In this document: positions 7,081 to 14,805 of the stretch, piece by piece
How positions within the stretch are numbered: position 1 is the first letter of the stretch
Layout: every line of letters begins with the position of its first letter
From: JAULZV01 sp032117135
GTDB lineage: Bacteria > Patescibacteriota > Minisyncoccia > Phycocordibacterales > JAACPR01
Reading direction: 5' to 3'
DNA: 19,750 nucleotides
Assembly: GCA_032117135.1 (NCBI GenBank)
Contig: JAULZV010000001.1
Coordinates: forward strand, 1-19,750
Program-made: the position numbers and the translations under genes
The notes under the pieces: generated by a model
What the model saw: only the letters and a program-made list of their open reading frames with translations
Told to the model about the DNA's origin: nothing
Databases searched by the model: none

Positions 7081-9972
7081 TCACATTCTATCATAAAGTA
7101 GATATTTTTTTGTCGAAGAACCAAAGATACCAGTTCCCTTCGTGAGACCAAGCGGAGCTAAAATATCCTGAGCATATTGTTCTTGAAATTTTACAAGAGC
7201 ATTATATGTCTTTACCGAAAACAATGTTGTTTCGTTTCCAGGAGATCCTGGACCCACAGTATCAAGCATAAAGCCTTTGCAGTTGAGGAATTTTTGTAGC
7301 ATACGAACATCTTCACCTTCTGATCCTGTTCGCAATACGCGCTCAGTTTGAGGTGGAATACAAGTTGAACTTTCAACATCTGTGATGATAGGTTGTGTTA
7401 CCGGATTTTCTTCAGCAACATCCACATCTGTTTCTTCTTTTTTGAAAGCATCAGGGAATTTATTTTTTAAATCTTGAGCAGCGACAACATCCCCTATTTG
7501 TATTAAATTATTTACTCGTGACACAACTGATGTGCTAGATTTTCGAGAAGATCTATTTTGAATTTCTTCTCCAAATAAACTAAAGGTAGAAAAATGATCT
7601 GTTGAACAGGTGACAGTTTTTGCATCAGTATCGACAACACAATCAGAAAGTGCTTCCCATTGTTCATCATTCCATCTATATATTCTGAGTGATGTCTCCA
7701 CAACACCTTGAACATCTGAAGGAGCATATGCAAGTGTCAAAGTAATTGGTTCATCAAATTCCTCAATTATTTCAAAATCATCAGTAATTGCATGAAGCTC
7801 ATATGTGTATGCACCAGCTGATGTCTTGCCCGATGGAGTACCAACAGAATTGCGTGCAGTAGTATCATCTACTTTTTTAATTTGAAAATGTGCAGAATTT
7901 CCAGAGAATGATGCTGGTACAGAAAGACTAATTCCAAGTCCTTCAGTTCGCAAATCCAAAACTCCTCCAGTCAATACATCGACAGTATTTGCAGTTTGTG
8001 CCAATACAACAGATTCGCCAACGCATCCTTTTGTGGTAAAGGTATTATCATTACTTGCCACTTCATTTTCGCTTGCATCACGAGAGACGACACTAAAATG
8101 ATACGTCACACATGCCCCAAGTCCCTCAATGAGCACCTCATGCTCTGTTACTCTTGGTTCAGTATTTGTTTCAATAGTAGTTGATACGTAATTCGCACTT
8201 GGACCATATTCTACAAGAGACGAAGCCACTTCATCAGTTGTCCAATAAATAGTAGCGGATGTTTGCTCTGGATCAACTGAAATTTGTGAGATACCAGGAG
8301 CTGTAACATCAGGAGGAGTTGCTGTTGTGAATGTGAGATCGCTTGATGTTGCAGTGTTTGATACTTGGTCAGTCGATTGTACACGATAATGATATGCAGT
8401 AGCAGGCTCTAGATCATTTAACGTAATACTATGTGAAGTTACATGTGTCGCTGATGACTCAGCAGATCCATATGAAGAAGTTGTACCATACTCAACCTGC
8501 GAGTCAGCATCCTCATCAGTTGTCCATGTAATTGTGGCTGAAGTTGTGTCAATTGCAGTTACAGAAATTGAAGAAATAATCGGTGGATCTGTATCTGGTG
8601 CATCAGTAACACTGAACGCAATGCCACTTGCGGTATGCCACGCACTTGAAGCGGCTGCATCATCTTCTGCTCGAATACGAAGATAATAGTCATCAACAGG
8701 TAGTATCGTACTATCTTCGCCCACAAGATATGTACCTCCGTTTTCACCATAGGTATATGTCACATCCCCTTCATTCCCAAAAGCTGATCGATAGTCAATT
8801 ACGAGTTCCGAAAAGTTTGCATCAGTAGCAATTTGTATTCGATATCGAACTTGTTCATCAACATCAGTATCCGAGAGCGTTGCAGTTACTGTTGCACCAT
8901 TAAGCGTAGTTCGAGAACCTCCCCCAATCATTGTTGCCGAAGCAACATCAGCAGGAATGTTTGGCGCGACGTTAATCGATCCAGTTGTAAAGGCACGCGT
9001 AGGCGAAAGACTACTTCCATTTGAGTTTACCGATTGTACACGCCAATAATAATTTGTATTTTGTCCAAGTGCGCTCCCTGGTGTATATGATGTTCCTGTA
9101 ATGCCTGATTGATTGACTACTGTACTCGAAAAATTACTTACCGTAGAAATAAGCACAGTATAACTTGTCGCGCTTTCGACAGGTAACCATTCAAAGGTAG
9201 GTGTGAGTGTCACTCCTGTTGTACCATCTGTTGGATTAACAAGTGTAGGACTTGCTGGAGCACCTTCGGGCGCTAAGTACACTAATTCATATGGAGCATC
9301 TGTATCTACAGTATAACTTCCAGCTCCATCTGGTGTATATCGAATTGCCTGCTCTTGAGTGAGTGATGCGGTGTTATATAAATATTGATGCGAAAGTGAG
9401 TTATTTTTTCGTAATCCAATAGTTGCACTATTTCCTAACGCACGATCTCCTCCAAGCAAGTCTCGATATTGGATTTGAACTTCATTGGTTCCTTCGTACA
9501 AGATTGCTTGGAATGTACCCATCTGAATCGTTGTTCCGTGAAAATAAATATTTGTCCATTGTGTTACAAATTTTCTGTTTGGTGCATCGCCAACCGTAGC
9601 ATAATAAATGTTTCTTGCACCATTTGTATTAAGATCATCCCAGAATGCATAAATAGTATTATCTGCAATGTTTGTACCACTGATCGCTGTATTGAGTGGA
9701 ACATTACTATATCTATTGTATGATCCTCCAAAACTCACAGTACCATTGATGTTCACATGTACCTGTGTAAAGTCTGATCCATAAAAAGGAAACGTGAATC
9801 CAATAGCAAATGGCCCAGCAGACACATCATCACCAGTGAGATTTGTATTAGTACCTGTGTATGTGACTTCCCCGTCAACTGCATAAGATTTTTGAGTTGT
9901 CACAATTACAGACAAGACGAGCATAGATAAAAATATCCGTACAAATAGCCCCTTTCTGAAATATGTTTCCAT
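7081..9972 (-). CDS. Large secreted multidomain surface protein (nidogen-like, fibronectin III, peptidoglycan-binding)
   Basis: A 963-residue exported protein. A signal peptide ends near SYA (about 31). Residues 34-215 look like a NIDO-type beta domain (FPFYG, VNINGTVSF, FWDDL, FVTQWTN, FQAILYEG, IQYRD, ATIGL). Ig/fibronectin-III-like domains follow at about 240-330 and 335-457. Two clear fibronectin III repeats lie at 462-552 and 558-650, each with the TSATIxWTTDE...VEYG pattern. A further beta domain spans about 655-802. A Ser/Lys/acidic linker leads to a C-terminal peptidoglycan-binding domain (about 880-960, DVRMLQKFLNCKGF). ATG at 9972 is preferred over TTG at 9978, because an extended -10 ends 8 bases before it. 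A likely role is a wall-anchored adhesin or scaffold. It heads the operon with the ubiquitin-domain gene, which starts 3 bp after its stop. Confidence 0.85.
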   Translation of the reverse strand: METYFRKGLFVRIFLSMLVLSVIVTTQKSYAVDGEVTYTGTNTNLTGDDVSAGPFAIGFTFPFYGSDFTQVHVNINGTVSFGGSYNRYSNVPLNTAISGTNIADNTIYAFWDDLNTNGARNIYYATVGDAPNRKFVTQWTNIYFHGTTIQMGTFQAILYEGTNEVQIQYRDLLGGDRALGNSATIGLRKNNSLSHQYLYNTASLTQEQAIRYTPDGAGSYTVDTDAPYELVYLAPEGAPASPTLVNPTDGTTGVTLTPTFEWLPVESATSYTVLISTVSNFSSTVVNQSGITGTSYTPGSALGQNTNYYWRVQSVNSNGSSLSPTRAFTTGSINVAPNIPADVASATMIGGGSRTTLNGATVTATLSDTDVDEQVRYRIQIATDANFSELVIDYRSAFGNEGDVTYTYGENGGTYLVGEDSTILPVDDYYLRIRAEDDAAASSAWHTASGIAFSVTDAPDTDPPIISSISVTAIDTTSATITWTTDEDADSQVEYGTTSSYGSAESSATHVTSHSITLNDLEPATAYHYRVQSTDQVSNTATSSDLTFTTATPPDVTAPGISQISVDPEQTSATIYWTTDEVASSLVEYGPSANYVSTTIETNTEPRVTEHEVLIEGLGACVTYHFSVVSRDASENEVASNDNTFTTKGCVGESVVLAQTANTVDVLTGGVLDLRTEGLGISLSVPASFSGNSAHFQIKKVDDTTARNSVGTPSGKTSAGAYTYELHAITDDFEIIEEFDEPITLTLAYAPSDVQGVVETSLRIYRWNDEQWEALSDCVVDTDAKTVTCSTDHFSTFSLFGEEIQNRSSRKSSTSVVSRVNNLIQIGDVVAAQDLKNKFPDAFKKEETDVDVAEENPVTQPIITDVESSTCIPPQTERVLRTGSEGEDVRMLQKFLNCKGFMLDTVGPGSPGNETTLFSVKTYNALVKFQEQYAQDILAPLGLTKGTGIFGSSTKKYLLYDRM

Positions 9973-9980
9973 ATGCAAAA

Positions 9981-9989
9981 ATCATATCA
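9981..9989 (-). promoter_or_regulatory. Extended -10 (TGATATGAT) for the surface protein/ubiquitin operon
   Basis: On the minus strand TGATATGAT is followed by 8 bases and then the ATG at 9970-9972. The TGA of the element is also the stop codon of the upstream RelE-like gene (9987-9989), so promoter and stop share bases. No ribosome-binding site lies between, which points to a leaderless mRNA for the two-gene operon. Confidence 0.5.
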
Positions 9990-10247
9990 TACTGAATGCA
10001 ATTGATATATAAAAGTTTTCAACGTATTAATGGTTGAACTATCTACAAATTTAAAAATTGCTCTGTAGTCTTGTGATATTCTAAATGAAAATAATGGCTC
10101 GATAGTATTTAATTTTTTCGTTTTCAATCTATTGTCTCTATAGTCAATGACTAAAACATCAATCAATGTATCTGCTTTATTTTGAATAGATGTAGGAAGT
10201 TTATTTAAAGATTTAATTGATTTATCTGTAAATAAAATTCTATACAT
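9987..10247 (-). CDS. RelE/ParE-superfamily toxin
   Basis: The 86-residue product has the type II toxin fold signature: an N-terminal strand YRILFTDKSIKSLNKLP, a helix with IQNKADTLID, a basic stretch RLKTKKL, a strand FSFRISQDYRAIFKF and a C-terminal strand. Members of this family inhibit translation by mRNA cleavage on the ribosome (RelE) or poison gyrase (ParE). The SFRISQDYRAIF segment with its Arg residues is the most conserved part. Its ATG directly follows the TAA of the upstream small gene (TAAATG), the usual antitoxin-toxin order. I cannot tell which target applies. Confidence 0.78.
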   Translation of the reverse strand: MYRILFTDKSIKSLNKLPTSIQNKADTLIDVLVIDYRDNRLKTKKLNTIEPLFSFRISQDYRAIFKFVDSSTINTLKTFIYQLHSV

Positions 10248-10448
10248 TTATGTAAGTCTTTTACTTAAACTACCTTTGCCAGAATATTCAAATGCAGGTT
10301 TTTCTTTTGAAAGTTTTTTCATTTCTTTTTCAAAATTTTTTTTGTATTCGCCTTCATTATCAAAAGGCACGACATGAGCCATCAAAGTCTTTAACACTTC
10401 TACTTCCTTTTCTAGTCTATTTAGTTTTTGTAATTCTTGTGTGGTCAT
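10248..10448 (-). CDS. Putative antitoxin of the RelE-like pair
   Basis: A 66-residue protein from the ATG at 10448; a GTG five codons earlier (10463) is possible. It is charged, with a predicted coiled-coil helix (LQKLNRLEKEVEVLKTLMAHV) followed by an acidic/basic tail with FEYSGKGSLSKRL. That matches the plan of small antitoxins, in which an N-terminal segment dimerises or binds DNA and a flexible tail wraps the toxin. I do not recognise a named family; the role is taken from its position directly before the toxin with no gap. A TGTTATAGT element lies 13 bases before the ATG and may be the promoter. Confidence 0.6.
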   Translation of the reverse strand: MTTQELQKLNRLEKEVEVLKTLMAHVVPFDNEGEYKKNFEKEMKKLSKEKPAFEYSGKGSLSKRLT

Positions 10449-10670
10449 AATAGTTAGTCTCACTATAACATCATATTTTATCTGAAATCAAGCATTTATT
10501 TTATTAAAATTTTAGAAAAGTTCTGTGGTCCAAGCGGAAGGTGCCTCAAACACTACCCACTCTTTAAACAATATTAAAAACTATTAATATATAATGTCTA
10601 AAAAGGATACTGGGTTCCAAACGAATTCAAGGAACAAGTGTTTGATCATATTAAATGATTTCAATAAAAA

Positions 10671-10695
10671 AGCACCGATTTGTCAGATCGGTGCT
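10671..10695 (-). terminator. Intrinsic terminator of the zinc-ribbon gene
   Basis: A perfect 9-bp stem (10687-10695 with 10671-10679, loop of 7) is followed on the minus strand by six T (10665-10670). It begins 23 bases after the stop at 10718. The rest of the 10449-10670 gap is AT-rich and shows only a small degenerate reading frame, described in the findings. Confidence 0.85.
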
Positions 10696-10717
10696 CAAGA
10701 TATTTTAGATCAGAGTA

Positions 10718-11302
10718 TCACGACTTATCTCCTCTAAAAACTGATCCATCAACTAGCAGGACAGGGTTTTTGGTCTTGGGACAAGATTCTCCGCAAATTC
10801 CATTAATTTTTGTAAAACATTCTGAACATACATAGTATGGATACACTGTTCCACAGAAATTATACAGTGCGAGTTTTTCGGCTTGATTTTGACAATCTGC
10901 ACACCAACACATAAATGACGTTGGAGGTAAAACGGAAGAAATCACATGGTAATAAAAGAACATTCTTCCAAAAAGACGCTTCGCCAAAGTTTCAATGTTC
11001 CAAAAAGGAACCACTTTGAGTTCTGAGGGACGGAAAAATTGAATACGAGGACATCTTTTCCAAAAATCATCTTTGAGAAGGAGGGTTGTTTTTTCTTCTA
11101 TATTCAATCTGCCGTAGTCATGATCCCAATCCAGTAGAGATATTAGTGTCGAATCTTTCCGGACAGGACGGGACCGAAACTGGTTCGAAGGAACCTCTTT
11201 GTCAAAAAAGACAGCGACAGAATATCCATCGTCTTCAATTTCAGAATCAGGAACTATGACAAGTCCTTGGTATTCGGACCACAGACCATCAAGATCACTC
11301 AT
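10718..11302 (-). CDS. Zinc-ribbon hypothetical protein with SH3-like N-terminus
   Basis: A 194-residue soluble protein. The N-terminal part (SIVEMSD, GLVIVPD, GYSVAVFFD) looks like a small SH3-type beta barrel. The C-terminal part holds cysteine pairs, CWCADC and CSEC, then CGESC, a plausible zinc ribbon or treble-clef site of about 50 residues. I recognise no family. Some features suggest the true N-terminus lies further upstream: the same frame stays open for about 23 codons before the ATG, the encoded peptide (TDSVGTPLTPGSIVE) continues the barrel smoothly, yet no ATG, GTG or TTG exists before a TAA at 11372-11374. It has a strong terminator and is alone on its transcript. A nucleic-acid-binding role is only a guess. 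Confidence 0.65.
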   Translation of the reverse strand: MSDLDGLWSEYQGLVIVPDSEIEDDGYSVAVFFDKEVPSNQFRSRPVRKDSTLISLLDWDHDYGRLNIEEKTTLLLKDDFWKRCPRIQFFRPSELKVVPFWNIETLAKRLFGRMFFYYHVISSVLPPTSFMCWCADCQNQAEKLALYNFCGTVYPYYVCSECFTKINGICGESCPKTKNPVLLVDGSVFRGDKS

Positions 11303-11498
11303 TTCAACAATAGATCCAGGAGTAAGTGGTGTACCTACACTATCAGTAATTTGGATGGTTTCCCCATTTCTTTATTTGGTTTGTTTTTGTTTAGAGCAGT
11401 AGCTTAAAGTAAAACTAGCATATTTGAGAATTAATACAATAATTAAACTTTTTTAAAAAGGGTTACAAACAAGCTGCAGGTGTGGCGCGAAATACGAA

Positions 11499-12047
11499 CT
11501 AAACCGAACAATTCAAGGACATAATCCTCCATTTCTTTATATCTTTATTAAACATAATCTTGGAGATTGTTGCATTATCAATCACAAGACTATCAGCGAT
11601 ACTCAAGATAGTTTCTTCACTTTCTAGCTTATTAGTCATAAGACAAGCGAGCAAAGCTTTTATGAAAATCGCATGGCTTACAACTATCACATGACCTGCG
11701 GGCAAATTTTCCAAAAATTGCTTGGCCTCAATGAGTCTTGTTTTCATGTCATCAAAAGATTCTTCAGGCACAAATGACAAATCTTTAGAATACGTCCCTT
11801 TTCTTTCTTTAAGAAAACTGAGTTCGATTGGCTTTTTATCAATCACTCTGGATATTTCTTCTGCAGTTAATCTAGCACGAAGCACTTCACTCACATAGAT
11901 AGTATCAATAGTCTTACCACTCAAATACTTTGCAAGTTTTTGTGCTTGTACTATTCCTTCTTCAGTTAAAAATGCTTCCCCAACATGATGCAGGTTTGTA
12001 TTTGATTGTGCTTCAGCGTGTCTGATGAGGTAGATAGTAGTTCTCAT
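11499..12047 (-). CDS. Histidine phosphatase (phosphoglycerate mutase-like) family protein
   Basis: The 182-residue protein opens with the RHG-type motif, here LIRHAEAQSN with catalytic His10. It keeps SEVLRARLTAEEI (the family's S-x-L-x-R-A-x-x-T-A block), an acidic ERKGTYS segment and the second histidine in VIVVSHAIFIKALL (His125). These residues form the phosphohistidine pocket of histidine phosphatase clan 1. Members act on phosphoglycerate, sugar phosphates, alpha-ribazole phosphate or phosphoproteins; the substrate cannot be set from sequence. The gene lies 29 bases downstream of the DUF218 gene, but carries its own extended -10 ending 6 bases before the ATG. Confidence 0.85.
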   Translation of the reverse strand: MRTTIYLIRHAEAQSNTNLHHVGEAFLTEEGIVQAQKLAKYLSGKTIDTIYVSEVLRARLTAEEISRVIDKKPIELSFLKERKGTYSKDLSFVPEESFDDMKTRLIEAKQFLENLPAGHVIVVSHAIFIKALLACLMTNKLESEETILSIADSLVIDNATISKIMFNKDIKKWRIMSLNCSV

Positions 12048-12053
12048 CTATTG

Positions 12054-12062
12054 AGTATACCA
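12054..12062 (-). promoter_or_regulatory. Extended -10 (TGGTATACT) for the histidine phosphatase gene
   Basis: On the minus strand TGGTATACT, then CAATAG, then ATG. The six-base spacing puts the expected transcription start on or next to the A of ATG. No Shine-Dalgarno site is present. Confidence 0.55.
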
Positions 12063-12076
12063 AAACAAAATTTTAC

Positions 12077-12634
12077 TTAGTACTTTCTAAAAAAATAATA
12101 GATGTACCCCACAACCTCACGTGGGATTGATCGCATGTCCCCTATCCAGAAGTAATGAGCGTGGGCAGAACGTATGGTATCAATGCCTGATTTCTTAAAC
12201 GCGAGTACTGTTCGGGAAATATGAAAATAATTACTCACTACCAAAACAGATGTGAGACTTCTTTCTCTTAGAATATTTTTTGTATTTTGTGCCGTAAGAA
12301 AGGTGTCGAATCCTTCATTGTCCGCAATAACAACATCTTTGGGTACCCCTCTTGAAACTAAATATTCTTGCATCACTTCCGCCTCTTGATACCCTTCCTT
12401 TCCCAGACCACCACTCACAATAATCAAAGGTGCCATTTGTTTTTCATACAATTCCAATCCTTTTTCTAGTCGGCTTTGCAGTGTGGGAGATGGTGTACCG
12501 TCAAGTTCTACTTTATTTCCCAGAATAACGATTACATCACTCTTTTGCACATCATCTATCAGTCCATCGACAACAATAGTAACCGCACTTAAAACTACGA
12601 AGAGGATACCTGCGCCTATAATCTTAAATTTCAT
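12077..12634 (-). CDS. DUF218 (YdcF/SanA-like) membrane-anchored protein
   Basis: A 185-residue protein with an N-terminal membrane anchor (about 4-22) and a DUF218 domain. Family landmarks are SDVIVILGNKVELDG, the SRLEKGLELYE helix, LIIVSGG, EAEVMQEYLVSRGVP, TFLTAQNTKNILRE and VLVVSNYFHISRTVLAFKK. Members such as SanA and YdcF are linked to envelope barrier function and bind nucleotide-like ligands, but the chemistry remains unclear. The anchor indicates that the domain faces the outside. It is a leaderless candidate with its own promoter and precedes the histidine phosphatase by 29 bases. Confidence 0.85.
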   Translation of the reverse strand: MKFKIIGAGILFVVLSAVTIVVDGLIDDVQKSDVIVILGNKVELDGTPSPTLQSRLEKGLELYEKQMAPLIIVSGGLGKEGYQEAEVMQEYLVSRGVPKDVVIADNEGFDTFLTAQNTKNILRERSLTSVLVVSNYFHISRTVLAFKKSGIDTIRSAHAHYFWIGDMRSIPREVVGYIYYFFRKY

Positions 12635-12640
12635 GTAGTA

Positions 12641-12649
12641 AGTATATCA
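12641..12649 (-). promoter_or_regulatory. Extended -10 (TGATATACT) for the DUF218 gene
   Basis: On the minus strand TGATATACT is followed by TACTAC and ATG, spacing 6. No ribosome-binding site exists upstream of the ATG. Confidence 0.55.
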
Positions 12650-12766
12650 GCTTCGATAATTGAGTTACTGGAGTCGTGGTGCGATTTGAAGTTGAGAGTA
12701 CCAAGATCAAACATAGACAAATACAAATACTCGTGTTACTTTATTTTATAGAAAGGAGAACATCCT

Positions 12767-13582
12767 ATGCGCTTTAATGGATATGCAGTCCAAGCACTTC
12801 GAGAAGAGTTTAAAGAAAGTCCTGAACTTTCTACGTTCCTCGATTGTGCATTAGGAGCACCAAAGACAAACAATTACACAGTTCTTAGTAACCTGTATCA
12901 GCGTAGCCATCGCAAACCAGACAAGCACTTCTCTACCCTCCCTACAGTTCTTCAACTTGTTGGAGACTGTGAAGGAATGACGGTGCTAGATCTTGGATGT
13001 GGTAGCGGATTCTATGCGAATGAGATTGCAAAACTCGGTGCCACACAAGTTGTAGGTATTGATAATTCGCAAGCTCAGCTCGACAAAGCTCAACATGACA
13101 AACATCCTACAACTGAATATGTTCTCGGAGACATCTTCATCGATTCTCTTCCAAGAGCAAACATCATTGTTGCACCGTATGTCATCAACTATGCCAAGAA
13201 TGTAGATCAGCTTCGAAATCTGTTCCAAAAGTTCTTTGACTCGCTCGAGAACAATGGAAAAATCGTACTCGTGGTCGATCTCCCAAGTTGCACAGACTTG
13301 AAACGGTTTGGCGCTGTGAAGACAGCGCTTGGACCCAAGGAGGACGGAACACGCATCCGAATTGATTTGTATGATGATGCAAATGAATACATTTGCGCTT
13401 TGTATGCAACATACTTCCTCGAAGAGACACTCGTCTTCTTGTTGGAAGAAATTGGATTCATTGCAATTATGTGGCACACTCCCATCATCTCAAATCAAGG
13501 TATCGAAGAATACGGAGCTGAGTTTTGGGAAAATTATACAAATGACCCACAACTCGGCTATCTCACAGCTTTCAAACCTTAA
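12767..13582 (+). CDS. Class I SAM-dependent methyltransferase
   Basis: The 271-residue protein has a Rossmann methyltransferase core. Motif I is TVLDLGCGSGFYANEIAKLGA (about 72-92, given by its ends), with the acidic ribose-binding Asp99 in VVGIDNSQAQLDKA. A later ADIF-like segment (LGDIFIDSLP), the NIIVAPYVINYA strand and VLVVDLPS then appear. This order fits the UbiE/Methyltransf_11/25 type that methylates small molecules, lipids or quinones; the substrate is unknown. A strong Shine-Dalgarno GAAAGGAG (12751-12758) stands 8 bases before the ATG, unlike its leaderless neighbours. A terminator follows. The gene is alone on plus among minus-strand genes, and its codon use looks less AT-rich, so it may be acquired. 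Confidence 0.85.
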   Translation: MRFNGYAVQALREEFKESPELSTFLDCALGAPKTNNYTVLSNLYQRSHRKPDKHFSTLPTVLQLVGDCEGMTVLDLGCGSGFYANEIAKLGATQVVGIDNSQAQLDKAQHDKHPTTEYVLGDIFIDSLPRANIIVAPYVINYAKNVDQLRNLFQKFFDSLENNGKIVLVVDLPSCTDLKRFGAVKTALGPKEDGTRIRIDLYDDANEYICALYATYFLEETLVFLLEEIGFIAIMWHTPIISNQGIEEYGAEFWENYTNDPQLGYLTAFKP

Positions 13583-13588
13583 CCCACA

Positions 13589-13613
13589 AGCCCTCGCTAG
13601 AAATAGCAGGGCT
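13589..13613 (+). terminator. Terminator of the methyltransferase gene
   Basis: AGCCCTCGCTA pairs with TAGCAGGGCT around a GAAA tetraloop, with one bulged C. It is followed by TTATTATTT. It starts 6 bases after the stop codon at 13582. It also lies at the very end of the convergent minus-strand gene, though no T run exists on that strand. Confidence 0.75.
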
Positions 13614-13616
13614 TTA

Positions 13617-14654
13617 TTATTTAATACTAAATGAATTTACGATACTTATAAAATCATCGTAGTTTGGATCTAATTCATTTTTTCTATATGGATATAATCT
13701 TATAGTGAAGATTGTTCTTTCATTAATAAAATAATAATACAGTGTAGGTATTGAATTTACATTTGAGTGCTCTACTCTGAATGCTTCCATACCATTTATA
13801 TTTTCTTTTAAAACTTTAGTTGGAGATCCTTCATACCCATCTCCAAATTCCGAGGAGAAGACATTTTTATCTAAATAATCCATTGCATCAGAATAACTAT
13901 CTGGAATTTCAATTTTATATATAATCATTTGTTCCCCTAAGGCATATAGTTCACTTGCAACATGTACAAGTTTTTCAGTCTTAAGTAATATCAACAAATT
14001 TTTAACATTATCATCGTACACATACCAATCTTTTGGATATTCAAAAGAATAAAATTCATCCTCATATATTCCACCTTCAGGGATAGAATTCAAGGGATAA
14101 GATATTTCATCTGGGTGTTCAACATATTCGGTATATGTATGAGTGTCTTCTTTATACGTATATATTCCTTGATACCAATTAGGTCCTGAACGATAATTGG
14201 AAATAACTTTTTTATTTTCAATATCTACTGTCGGGTTTGAAATTTCTGATAGTCCTGCATTTTTCTCCAACTGCTTTGTTTTCGAATTATAGATATAAAA
14301 ATCATAATAATTATTTACCCCAGCATATCCAGTACTCTTAAATACACCGACATCATTTTGACCATCAAAGTTCACATCCAGATCTGTTATGAATTTTTTG
14401 GCATTTTGTGCGAAGGATAATGACTCTAATGCATCACTATCCAGAGAAAGTGTTTGTTGAGACTTACCATCAACAACAACAACAGAAAGTTCATTATTAT
14501 TTTCCTCATATTCAGGGGCAAATTGTGTATTTTCTATGGTATCATCTTCAAATATTATTTTTTGTGTATCCTGTAAAAGGAAGTAATGTACACCAAATCC
14601 GAGTAGTGCAATTAATACTAGTAGACCTGTAATTTTTATTACTATGTTTTTCAT
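13617..14654 (-). CDS. Membrane-anchored extracytoplasmic protein (XAC2610-like repeat domain plus PsbP-like domain)
   Basis: A 345-residue protein with an N-terminal anchor or signal (about 5-27). Residues about 85-175 contain DLDVNFDGQNDVGVF and NNYYDFYIYNSKTKQLEK, then a WYQGIYTYK segment. This resembles the XAC2610-type domain found in lipoproteins and surface proteins, where D-x-N-x-D-G-x-x-D binds calcium. The C-terminal part (about 195-345) starts FYSFEYPKDWYV and ends FISIVNSFSIK, the outline of a PsbP/MOG1-like fold often met in bacterial lipoproteins. No lipobox Cys is present, so the N-terminal helix probably stays in the membrane. It follows another anchored protein gene 151 bases upstream. 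No enzyme motif is visible. Confidence 0.7.
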   Translation of the reverse strand: MKNIVIKITGLLVLIALLGFGVHYFLLQDTQKIIFEDDTIENTQFAPEYEENNNELSVVVVDGKSQQTLSLDSDALESLSFAQNAKKFITDLDVNFDGQNDVGVFKSTGYAGVNNYYDFYIYNSKTKQLEKNAGLSEISNPTVDIENKKVISNYRSGPNWYQGIYTYKEDTHTYTEYVEHPDEISYPLNSIPEGGIYEDEFYSFEYPKDWYVYDDNVKNLLILLKTEKLVHVASELYALGEQMIIYKIEIPDSYSDAMDYLDKNVFSSEFGDGYEGSPTKVLKENINGMEAFRVEHSNVNSIPTLYYYFINERTIFTIRLYPYRKNELDPNYDDFISIVNSFSIK

Positions 14655-14692
14655 ATACTTTAATTAATGACCCATTTACTTATAAAGTGTAT

Positions 14693-14721
14693 TTTAGTCT
14701 ATTTACTGTAAATAGACTAAA
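14693..14721. repeat. Perfect 13-bp inverted repeat between two anchored-protein genes
   Basis: The arms at 14693-14705 and 14709-14721 are fully complementary around a CTG loop. It lies 39 bases before the ATG at 14654 and 85 bases after the stop at 14806. No T run follows on either strand, so it may be an operator or an mRNA hairpin and not a simple terminator. A smaller hairpin (14787-14802) lies nearer the upstream stop codon. Confidence 0.5.
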
Positions 14722-14805
14722 TAACGTACATATTATGCTTAATTATGATGTATTTACGTTTTAGAGTACTGAAAGTATCCTTACGTATGTATAATCATAC
14801 ATTGA

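Noticed and set aside
9469..9723. Plus-strand Cys/Ile-rich frame within the surface protein gene
   Set aside because: It lies antisense to the well-supported NIDO-like domain and shows no ribosome-binding or promoter signal.
11356..11367. Programmed -1 frameshift at GGGGAAAC upstream of the zinc-ribbon gene
   Set aside because: The codon phase does not give the standard X-XXY-YYZ re-pairing; a mutation, sequencing error or unusual start explains the frame equally well. The extension itself is kept as a finding.
12986..13488. Long minus-strand frames inside the methyltransferase gene
   Set aside because: They are antisense shadows of a clear Rossmann methyltransferase and have no start signal or family features.
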